Shown in pieces: positions 21,378-30,767 of a stretch of 64,000 nucleotides of DNA. The notes under the pieces were generated by a model. It was not told the DNA's origin, made no database searches, and was given only the letters and a program-made list of their open reading frames with translations. The position numbers were made by a program, and so were the translations under genes. Each line of letters begins with the position of its first letter. Position 1 is the first letter of the stretch. The stretch lies in contig NC_009513.1 in the NCBI RefSeq assembly GCF_000016825.1, positions 1,372,501-1,436,500 on the forward strand. Reading direction: 5' to 3'. This DNA comes from Limosilactobacillus reuteri subsp. reuteri (GTDB lineage: Bacteria; Bacillota; Bacilli; Lactobacillales; Lactobacillaceae).

Positions 21378-23007
21378 TTAGAAGACATTATAGCCTCGAT
21401 CCAAAAATCGTAGTCCGGATTTTAAATTATTTATGAAATTAGTCTCCAATCGACTAATTGATTGGCCAAATTTCGTTAGATTTAATGCCATCAGGGCTAG
21501 CCCCATGTCATTTTCCACAGCCCGTTGACCACGGAGATGAGTTCGGCGTATGCTAAAATCCCTCTTCATGTGACCAAAGACTGGCTCAACGTCGAACTTT
21601 CGTCGACGATAAATTGCCTTGCCTTCGTCACTTGAGGGGGTATCTTTAACTTTAGCTTTATAATAATTCCAGGTTGGGTTAACCTTCATATAGCGTTGAC
21701 GACCACCTGGTGTCTTCGCTAGCTCATCTAATTTGACTGATAGTTGATGTTTATCAGCACGATAGATTTTAAAGTTGCGCTTAAAGCCATACTTATCAGT
21801 GGACTTACTGTAGCGATAAAAACTAAAACGAACTCCTAAATAATCGATGTAGTAATCATCCTCGGCATTATACTGCCAATTTTGTGATTTAGTTGGATCG
21901 TTTTTAAATTTACGTTTCTGTTCCTTTTGATAGGTGGTGTATGGGATAACCGGCTGCTTTTCAAACCGATCAAGAATCATTGTGTAATTGTACTCACTAC
22001 CATAGCCTGCATCGGCGACGATATGTTCAAAGAAATCTAAAGCATGAAACTGGGTAAGGAATGGCACTAAGGTCCTGGTGTCAGTTGGATTTGAAAACAG
22101 CCCGTAATCAAGGACAAATTGCTTATGGGTAGCGATTTGCAGGTTATAGCCGGGCTTCAACTCCCGATTCATCATTGGATCTTCCTTCATACACATGAAG
22201 GTCGCATCGTGGTCAGTTTTGGAATAGCTATTACGACCTTGGAAGATATTTTCAGCACGTTCATACTTTTTGGCACGCGGAATTAGGTCGTTGCTTAATT
22301 GGTGACGAAGCTTTTTTAGAAAACGACGACGCCGTTTTCTAACTGAACCACCTTTGATGATTTTTGGTTCTTGCTTAATCTCCTCATCTAGCTTAGTGAT
22401 TTTCTCCGCCAGTTCTTGTTTCATTACTTCCATGCCTTCGGCGGAAGTAACCAGCTCCGGTGCCATTTCTTGCACCACTTGCTTTTCTACTAGTTTCTCA
22501 TAAAGCTTACTTGTCTTTTCTCTTAACTTAGCGTGATACTTTTCAACTGCCCGTCGCCAAGTAAATGAATATTTATTGGTATCGGCTTCTACCTTGGTCC
22601 CATCGATAAAAACTGCATCATTTTGAATTAGTCCGTGATCTTTCAAAGCCATGGTAAAGTAAACAAAGGCATGTTTAATTAGCTTACTAGCGTGCTGACT
22701 GCGTCGAAAGTTATTGATGGTATGGTAGCTATAAGTATAATCATGAGCTAACCAACGCATTGGCAGGTTCTCATCCAACATCATTTCAATCTTTCTTCCA
22801 GAATACGTAGGCAAACAAGAGAATCTTAAGCATAATTGCTGGATGCGATGAAGGGCGGCCGGTAGCTGCTCCTGAATCTTCTAATAGCACATTTTGTGGA
22901 ATCGAGTCGACAAAATCACTAATTAGCCGCGCAATATGATTTTGTGGTAAATCATAGTTATAGTTTAGTACGAATTCGGTTTGTCCTATGGTATAATTTT
23001 GATACAT
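21378..23007 (-). pseudogene. IS1182-family transposase, frameshifted
   Basis: N-terminal 73 codons (23007-22786: 'GQTEFVLNYNYDLPQNHIAR', 'GRPSSHPAIMLKILLFAY') and the remaining 478 codons (22814-21378) are in different frames, with a frameshift near 22805. The long part has the transposase core, for example 'VFIDGTKVEADTNKYSFTW', 'IVADAGYGSEYNY' and 'RRKFDVEPVFGHMKRDF'. Combined length of about 550 fits IS1182. The stop codon at 21378 lies exactly at the end of the neighbouring IS3 repeat. Confidence 0.88.
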
Positions 23008-23073
23008 GAAAATCGCTCCTTTTGGTTGTTTTGTGGTAATTACATCATATCAGGAACGATTTCCTGTGTACAT

Positions 23074-23119
23074 AAAAACCGGATGATGAATTGTTCAAAA
23101 AATTCATCATCCGGTTTTT
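23074..23119. terminator. Perfect 19-bp hairpin at the IS1182/IS3 junction
   Basis: Arms 23074-23092 and 23101-23119 are fully complementary (AAAAACCGGATGATGAATT) around an eight-base loop. T runs on either side make it a bidirectional terminator-like hairpin. It may instead be part of the IS end. Confidence 0.7.
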
Positions 23120-23127
23120 ATTTTGGA

Positions 23128-23475
23128 CTAGGAGTTTTTCCCCAGCCTCTTACGATGGCGATTATATAAGGTTACTTGAATATTTAATTCCCGCATTAAC
23201 TTGCGAATAGTATCCCCACTCAGGTGTAATCCTATTTGATCCAGCTCCATTTGAATACGACGATAGCCCGCGGCCCAACGTCCACGAAGTCTAAACCGTT
23301 GGGCAATCTTTAGAATTTGAACTTTAGCTTCTTCGTATTTGTCGTGGGAGTGGACAATTCGTTTACGTTCATCATGATAGGTTGCCTTGGCAAGCCCAAT
23401 GGCTTTGAGAAGATCGCCAATCTTATAGCGCAGTTTCTTTGGTCGCTGTGATTGATCGTCCCTGATCTGATCCAC
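23128..23475 (-). pseudogene. IS3-family (IS150-like) OrfB fragment
   Basis: 115 residues covering only the N-terminal HTH_21-like region ('GRWAAGYRRIQMELDQIGLH', 'IRKLMRELNIQ'). The whole DDE catalytic domain is gone, because the frame ends beside the hairpin of the next IS. It overlaps orfA at 23475. Confidence 0.85.
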
Positions 23476-24006
23476 TATTTGAGTTTTCTTCCCGGCTTTG
23501 ATGGTCCGAACAGGGACAGCGATTTTTTTAAGATATCGCGCTCCATCTTAGTTTCATAAAGTTCTTGGTTCTTCTTCGCTAATTCTTCCTTTAATCGTTC
23601 CAGCTCACTCTTATTAGCGAGCTGATGAGCCTGTTTTTTAGTATGTTTCACTTTAGACGGCCTACCTTTCGGGTGAGGCTTCAAAGCTGTAATACCGTCC
23701 CGTTCAAATTGCGAGCGCAAGCTCGAAACTTGCGCTGTTAAAATATCAAAGCGAGCGGCTACTTCAGCCATCGAATCCTCATGAGTTTGGTAGTAGTCTA
23801 TCACATTTAGTTTAAAATCGGTGGTAAATATTCGTTTATGACGCCGTTTTTTAAGTGCATCGATCCCCCTCAATTGGTATCTCTGAATCCATTCCGCAAT
23901 ACGCCGCCCACTAATTTGATATTTCTTACTTAAATCATTAGTGCTTTGTAAAGTCGAAAGGTATTCTTGAACAATTTGGGCTTTCAGTTCTGGTTTATAT
24001 CTGGTC
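23475..24006 (-). pseudogene. IS3-family (IS150-like) OrfA, 5' end cut by IS30
   Basis: Two helix-turn-helix units ('TNDLSKKYQISGRRIAEWIQ' and 'SMAEVAARFDILTAQVSSLR') and a C-terminal coiled coil ('ELERLKEELAKKNQELYETK'), as in IS150-type OrfA. The open frame runs on to 24119, but those codons come from the inserted IS30. The native start was about at 24000 and is lost. Confidence 0.8.
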
Positions 24007-25098
24007 GGCGAATTTACAATTGAAATGCAACACAAAGTAAAAAATAAACCCATACCGGGTAGAATATGTTTAACGACCAAATCAAACAATTCGAGGTATC
24101 CGGTATGAGCTATAAACATCTTACTATAAAAGAACGTGAAATGCTTATGTTTTTACGAGCTAAGAGGTTATCTATCCGGGCTGTTGCGTTACGGCTGGGG
24201 CGAAATCCAAGCACTATTTCACGAGAATTAAAACGTTGTGCAGGTCATTATTCCCCAAGTAAAGAAGAAAATGACTATCATCAAAAGCGAAAGAATTGTC
24301 ACAAGAAGCGGCTATTAGACAGCCATCCACAACTACGCCGTCAAATTGTTTATTACATCTTAGATCTGCACTGGTCACCAGAGCAGATTACCGCTCGCTT
24401 TAATAAGGAACATCAATGGTGTGTTAGCTACAACACAATCTACCGTCATATCTATCAACACAATTTAGGTGAGAAGTACTCCTCACATGGCGATACCGGT
24501 ATTCAGCGCCATCTCAGACATAAACATCGGACGCGGTATTCAAAGAATACTAGACGACATCGAGAAGTACAGACGGACTACATCTCAATTCATGAGCGCC
24601 CTGGTTTTATCAACCAGCGTCAACGTATTGGTGACTGGGAAATCGATACTGTGATTGGGCGAACGGGTCATTCCATCCTTTTAACGGTTGTCGATCGGCT
24701 TAGTCGGCTTACGCTTATCAAAAAGGTTGCGTGAAAGGACTCGCAGGAGATAAATAAAGGCTTAGTTGAACTGTTAGGGGCCATTCCTAAAGAATTTGTT
24801 CATTCTATTACACCAGATCATGGGACCGAATTTCTTCATCTTGATGAAATCAGCGAAAGATTAGGTGTTACTGTCTATTGGCCCGATCCATATTCCCCTG
24901 AACAGCGTGGAACAAATGAGAATACAAATGGATTAATCCGGGAATATTTTCCCAAGCGAACAGATATTGATAATTATACAGAACAGGACGTTGAACACTG
25001 CCAAAAGCAGTTAAATCAACGTCCGCGCAAAGTGTTAAATTATGAAACCCCATATGAAGTATTTTTTGACAAACCGTTGCACTTAGTTTGACAATTCG
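24006..25098 (+). mobile_element. IS30-family element (dead)
   Basis: Imperfect terminal repeats: GGCGAATTTACAATTGAAAT at the left resembles GGCGAATTGTCAAACTAAG read from the right. A single transposase gene with a nonsense codon lies between. It is inserted into the start of the IS150-like orfA. Boundaries are uncertain by a few bases. Confidence 0.75.
24105..25091 (+). pseudogene. IS30-family transposase with in-frame stop
   Basis: Starts 'MSYKHLTIKEREMLMFLRAK' (ATG 24105). Helix-turn-helix 'SIRAVALRLGRNPSTISREL', DDE core 'GDWEIDTVIG', 'ITPDHGTEF' and 'ENTNGLIREYFPK'. A TGA at 24732-24734 splits the catalytic domain, but the frame resumes unchanged to the stop at 25089-25091. One nonsense mutation is therefore the only visible defect. 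Confidence 0.88.
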
Positions 25099-25104
25099 CC
25101 TCAT

Positions 25105-25160
25105 ACAAAAAAAGTGCCTCACAATCATTAGATTTCTTGTCTAACCATTGTAGGGCACTT
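25105..25160 (-). terminator. Terminator of the GH70 gene
   Basis: Long stem, AAGTGCC (25112-25118) with GGCACTT (25154-25160) and inner ACAAT/ATTGT pairing, followed on the minus strand by seven T. It lies 45 bases after the GH70 stop. Confidence 0.85.
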
Positions 25161-25205
25161 CATGATTTATTAGCTATTTATTCACTAATAAAGATCATTT
25201 TCATA

Positions 25206-28200
25206 TTAAATATTTTCTTGGTTTGCATAGTAATCTGCAGACGATATAGCATCAGGCAATGTTGTTGCAAATGCTTTATTATTACCATCATTCAAATATG
25301 CATAGTAACCGTTAGGCATTTTAACTGCTAAACCAATACCAACATTCTGTAATGAAGTACCATTTTCATATTTAGCTGACCATTCAGTAATGCGAGTATT
25401 CGGATCAGGTGCCACTCCTGTGGAAGCAGCCTTTGTAGTAAACAAGTCTGGATACTTTTGCTTTAATTCAGCTAGATACTTACCACCATAATCTTGTTGA
25501 CCTTGGCCTCCACCACGTGTATAGCCAAAGTAGATTTGATCGGCAAACGTTTGACCATCAACACTTAACTGTTTTGCATCACGATCTACTCGTGTAACTG
25601 TAACAGCTTCTTGAGTTGAGAAACCAATCATCTGATTCATCACAAGGTCTTCTTGAACCTTTAAACCAGCCTGATGAAGTGCTGCAATCGCATTAGAAAG
25701 TTCTTCTCCATTACCATATTTAGTAGGATTATCTGCAGTACCTAAATTATAACGATCTGTCATAGCATATCCCTCATTATAGCGACTCGTATTAAATGGC
25801 GTGTAGGAAGGAGCCATCCAGAAATCAGTAATACCTAATTGATTAAACAAGGCTACATTATCCTTTATTACATTATAGGCATGTTCATTAACGGTAGTTG
25901 GTTCTGGCTGGAACAAGGAGAAGTCTTCATAAATCATATGTGAATCTAAGGCTGCATTAGAAGTAAATACTTTTCCAGGAACATTTCGGACTTCTTGTGC
26001 ACTTGTCCGAGCATTTTGAGTACCATTAATTAACGGTACCCAAACACTTAGATAGCCACTTACATAAGGATTACTGTAACCCTTAACCGTAACCCGTAAA
26101 ATACCCTTACTATCAGTTGTAAGGACTGATGGATTTACAGAACCGTTGCTATTATAGGTTAATCCATCAGCAGTACTATCAATTAGATTACGATATTGTT
26201 CATTAGCATGGGCAAGTCCCATATTAATTGCTACTACCTGCTCACTCATTGACGGATTATTCCCGACAATAACGGCCATTCCAGTAGTACGACTTAATGG
26301 ATCTGTACCGTTGCTCGATACATCGACAACTCCTTTACCATACCGAACACTGGTAATAAGATTATCATTCACTTTAGTCATTGTCTGACCACCGTTAACA
26401 AATTCACCACGTGCTTTCATCAGTGTAGTAATTGCATCATAATACATTGACTTCGTCTTCATATACTGATCGGTTTCTTTATATAAATCGCCATAGTATA
26501 CCTGTGGAACCGTATCTTTATTACTTAATAGCAGAGCATATTGTGCTGGCAAGTTATACTGAGCATATTTCTTATCAGCCTTTGCTTGATCTGCATAGAA
26601 TTCATCCCATGCTTTTTGAGCATAAGTCGACTTATAGCTATTAGCCATAATATCTGGAATATTAGGATGATTGTCAATAATAATTTGATTAATCACATTC
26701 TTTCGCTGATCATGATTAGTTACAAATGACCAGTTAGGCGTAGCGGTATTCTCAGTAATATCATTAGCTCGGTTAACGACACTATTGGTTATTAGGTTAT
26801 TAACATTGTCTCGTTTGTTTTCAGCTTGTCCTAAAACATTTTCTAATGTATAGAAATATCCCGCATCCATAAATAATTCAGGATTTCCTTTATCATTAAG
26901 CATTCTAGCAGCACCTGAGTGGTAACCTTCGTTATATACTAAATGGTTGTTAGCATTTTCCTGGTTACCCTTCGTATGATACATATCATTAACAAGTTGT
27001 CCCAATTGATCCAGCACATCTGCATCAATGTTATCTGCAGCATCTACCCGGAAACCATCAAAATTACCATCAGCATTATACTTCATTAGTTTACCGTAAT
27101 TTAATAGGAAGTATTCCCAATTAAAGTTTTCAGCTTGGACAGCTGGATTTGAATTATCAATATCATTACCAACTAATAATTCTGGACTCTGATCACTATT
27201 ATCATTATTTGTCTGATTATTAATGGTTCTGTTCATTAAACGATAATTGCTATCAGCATAGCTAGTATTACCCTTAGCTTGATTATCTGAATTGTTATTA
27301 ATAAAGATTAGCTGGTTATTATCAATTGAACCACTAACATCTGGAACATAGCCATTGCTATATTCTACCGGCAATTCAGATTTAGCTGATAATTCAGGAA
27401 TCGTTAGCATAAACTTATTAATATCATTTGCTAATGGACCAGTTGACTTATTAGCAGCAATACTCTTTTCGATTACGAAGCGAAGATTACGAGCATATTT
27501 ATTTAATGTTTGGGTATCAGTATCTTGCGAAAGATTAGTTACGTTATCCTTAGTTAATCCATAATCAGTATTGGTATAGCCATTATCAACAAAGTATTTA
27601 ATAAATTTGGCTTCCACATCTTTACTTGGCCATGTATACATTAATAATGGGCGCCAATCACTGGCAGTTGTTTTATACCATGTCTTACCATCTTGGCTCG
27701 TACCATAAGGACGATACCAACCAGAATAACTTAGGTAACCATCAGTATTATTAATTGATGAAGAATCCTGACTATAAGCCATATTCTCCCAATCACCTGA
27801 ATCAAGAGTCTTAATCAGCTTATTGCTTAACGAGTCATAGATATTAAACTTGCCATCAACAATCTTTCCATAAAGATTTCCTAATAGTTGACCATTTGAT
27901 GCGAAGTGGTAGTTCTTACCATCTATTGTTTGCTTACCAACTAATGCTGCACCGTCGGAACCAAAGTAATAAGTGTGAGTGTCGATTTTCTTGAATTGGT
28001 TACGAATAATCTGACCATTGCCATCAAAACAATAAAATTTATTATTAATATTTTCTAATGATGAAATTGCTTGACGACCATCTGGACCAAAGTATTTATT
28101 ATCAATCCACTTATTTGTAACCTTAAGATAAGTAGTTGGGTCAAAGTAGTAATAGCTACCATACCATTCTTTCAAGCCAGTAACAATTCGACCATCAGGG

Positions 28201-29673
28201 CCGAACATATACCAGTCGCCCCATTGAGATTGAACATAGGCATTATCGACCCGTAAGTGGGTTACCGGATCAAAGTAATAGTAGCTACCAGCCCATGGAG
28301 CAACCTTACTTGCTGCTGTTCCATCTGCTGTAAACAAGTACCAGTTACCATTATTAGCTTTGATATAATTATTAGTTACTGCAAGGTAAGTTACAGGATC
28401 AAAGTAATATAATTGATTATTTTTACTCCATTTATATAGACCAGTCACAATTCGACCATCTGGACCAAACATGTACTTAGATCCCCATTGAGATGTTACA
28501 TAATCATTATCGACCCGTAAATAAGTTGTAGGATCAAAGTAATAATATGTTCCAGCCCATCGCTGAACACCACTTTGAATCCGACCATCATTACCAAAGA
28601 GGTACCAATCACCCCATTGAGATTGGAGATAAGCATTATCTACACGCAAATAAGTTGTGGGATCAAAGTAGTAATATGTTCCGGCCCACGGATAAACTTT
28701 AGTCACAATCCGACCATCGTGACCAAACATATACCAAAGTCCCCATTGCGACTGACGATAATCGTTATCTACACGCAAATAAGTTGTAGGATCAAAGTAA
28801 TAATATGTTCCGGCCCACTGTTGAACGCCAGATAATACTTGACCATCGTTGCCAATCAGGTACCAGTCGCCCCATTGAGATTGAACATAATTTTCCTTGT
28901 TAGCTTGAAGATGAGTTACGGGATCAAAATAGTAATATTTACCATTAACACTTTGAATACCGGATAGAGCTGCCCCATCGTTTCCTAGTAGCATATTTCC
29001 TTTAGAAGTAGAAATATACTTATTAGTTTCACGGAGATAGGTTGTAGGATTAGCATAATACGTATTTCCATTGTAATCATAAAGACCGGTAACAGCTCGT
29101 CCGTCTTTACCGAACATATACCAATCTCCCCACTGAGATTGACGATATTCATTATCTACTCGAAGATATGTAGAAGGGTTAAAGTAGTAGTAAGAACCAG
29201 CCCATTGTTGAACGCCAGATTGTGCAATACCATTATCTACTAAATACCAATTATTATCGGTTTGGACATTTGTATTAGGAATTGTTGGCAGGTTCACATA
29301 CTGGCGTCCCTTGAGAAGTTGATTGTTTTGATAATACTCCATTTGCCCTTGAGCATTCTTTACCCAACGATTTTGTTGTTGATTAGAATTATCTGCTTTA
29401 GGATTAATTGATTTAGGGCTTTGAACTTTTTGTGCTTTTTGATTATTAGTTACGTCATTAGTACTTGCGTTAGAGGATACAGATTTAATATTTTCACTCG
29501 TTTGTGCAGCAGGCTGATTGACAGCAACATTATCATTTGCATTGGTTGCTGAATCAGCACTTGCTACCCCCCCCTAAATTTAAAATAAGGCCAGCTGAAA
29601 CTGCAGTAATAATGGCTGCAGTAAACCATTGCTTACCGCTTTTATATAGTTTAAAATGCTTTTTTATGTCCAT
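25206..29673 (-). pseudogene. gtfB: GH70 4,6-alpha-glucanotransferase (GtfB type), signal-peptide frameshift
   Basis: ATG 29673 opens a KxYKxGKxW signal peptide ('HFKLYKSGKQW'). A run of eight G (minus strand) at 29567-29574 shifts frame and gives a stop at 29554-29556 after 39 residues. The main frame then runs 1378 codons from 29342. Order: LPTIPxTNV header, nine 43-residue repeats and two shorter ones, then the circularly permuted GH70 core. Motifs: II 'FDGFRVDAADNIDADVLDQ' (about 27035), III 'YNEGYHSGAA' (about 26925), IV 'TNHDQRKN' (about 26715), I 'LKVQEDLVMNQMIGF' near the C-terminus (about 25645). Tyr after NEG and 'NHDQRKN' fit 4,6-alpha-glucanotransferases acting on starch/maltodextrin, not sucrose-using glucansucrases. 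All three catalytic residues remain, so one base would restore the gene. Confidence 0.88.
29567..29574 (-). repeat. Homopolymer G8 tract in the signal peptide of the GH70 gene
   Basis: Eight C on the plus strand. Seven or ten would join the KxYKxGKxW leader to the mature protein ('LNLGGVASAD'). Such tracts change length by slippage in other bacteria, and sequencers also miscount them. Confidence 0.9.
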
Positions 29674-29786
29674 AATCTATTTTCCTTCCCAATAGATGAT
29701 TGATTAGTATTTAACAAAGACAATATAACTCATAATTACAATGTTTTCAATTGAAAGTTTGCTCCAGGCTAACGTAACAAAAAAGA

Positions 29787-29816
29787 AAATGCCCAGTCCT
29801 ATTGACTAAGCATTTT
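29787..29816 (-). terminator. Terminator of the NlpC/P60 gene
   Basis: AAAATGCCCAGTC (29787-29799) pairs with GACTAAGCATTTT (29804-29816) with two mismatches, followed by a T-rich tail on the minus strand. Confidence 0.8.
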
Positions 29817-29828
29817 GATTTCTATTTA

Positions 29829-30710
29829 TTATAAAATTCTTCTTGCAAAAGTTGGATGATAATATTTAATATTAGTTATCTTTACATTTTGTCCTTTCGT
29901 AGGTGCCTGGATAAAGTTGCCATCGCCAATGTAAATTGCAACATGATAGGCATTCCCGTAATTTCCCCAGAAAAGAAGGTCACCTGGCTGTAATGAATTT
30001 AGACTAACCGCTTTACCCTGATACTCTTGTTGATAGGTTGTTCGTGACAAACTTATGCCCACTTGTCGATATACATATTGAACTAGTCCTGAACAATCAA
30101 ATGAATTGGGCCCGATAGCTCCCCAAACATAAGGCATCACAGGTTGTTTAGCAATTGAAACAACTTGTGATGCCTTATTTGAATGAGCAATTCCTTCGTT
30201 ATCAAAATAATAGCTAGTACCATCGATTATCAATGTTTCATTAGTTGCACGAGTACCATCAGATTTAAAGTAATACGAATGTCCCCAATTGTAATACCAC
30301 TTGTTCTGATACATGACCCCACTATTATCGAAATAGTAAACTTTATTATTTTGGTTTAAAAAGTAATTAGTTTGCCTTTGACCATTTTGATAGTAATAAT
30401 TATTACCATTTTCGTTAACTACTCCATTTGTAGCAGCTTGACTCTGAACTAAATTTACTGACTGAAAATTAGAAGAAGGTGTTACCTGCATATTAATCTG
30501 TTGATCAGATGTCTGATTATTCTCATCCTTCTTTACTAAATTATTATTCTGACTATTATTAGTTTTATCAGATACTAATACAGCAGATTGTTGCATTTGA
30601 TTATTTGGATTAGACTCATCAGCATTTACAATACTTATCGAACCAATAAGAAATACACTACATGAAAATAATGCTGAGTACCATTTTATATTGCCCTTAG
30701 TAAACTTCAT
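29829..30710 (-). CDS. Secreted NlpC/P60 peptidoglycan endopeptidase
   Basis: 293 residues. The conventional signal peptide (about 1-30, ending 'VNADES') has no KxYKxGKxW motif. An Asn/Gln-rich linker is followed by about four short 20-residue YYF-type wall-binding repeats (110-190). The NlpC/P60 domain (about 190-293) has catalytic Cys in 'FDCSGLVQYVY' and His in 'AYHVAIYIGDG'. It should cut peptide stems in peptidoglycan. Its repeats are shorter than the 43-residue units of neighbouring proteins. It has its own terminator. Confidence 0.9.
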   Translation of the reverse strand: MKFTKGNIKWYSALFSCSVFLIGSISIVNADESNPNNQMQQSAVLVSDKTNNSQNNNLVKKDENNQTSDQQINMQVTPSSNFQSVNLVQSQAATNGVVNENGNNYYYQNGQRQTNYFLNQNNKVYYFDNSGVMYQNKWYYNWGHSYYFKSDGTRATNETLIIDGTSYYFDNEGIAHSNKASQVVSIAKQPVMPYVWGAIGPNSFDCSGLVQYVYRQVGISLSRTTYQQEYQGKAVSLNSLQPGDLLFWGNYGNAYHVAIYIGDGNFIQAPTKGQNVKITNIKYYHPTFARRIL

Positions 30711-30767
30711 AATTAGTCACTCCCAATCTTATCAATCATTTATATTATAGCGCTTTCACTTCTAAGG

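Larger units (their letters stand above)
19736..21379 (-). mobile_element. IS3-family element, near-complete with terminal repeats
   Basis: Ends match as imperfect inverted repeats: AAGTATACAGTTTAAATAGA at the left and AAGTATACAGATGAAATAGA, read from the right, at the other. Inside are orfA (broken) and orfB (intact). It is the same IS type as the element starting near 43651, judged by the long two-HTH OrfA. Confidence 0.8.

Noticed and set aside
26432..28835. Plus-strand frames inside the GH70 repeats
   Set aside because: Low-complexity mirror of the repeat region; amino-acid composition is not protein-like.
25206..29673. Sucrose-using reuteransucrase/dextransucrase (GtfA)
   Set aside because: Motifs III and IV lack the sucrase residues and match the glucanotransferase subgroup.
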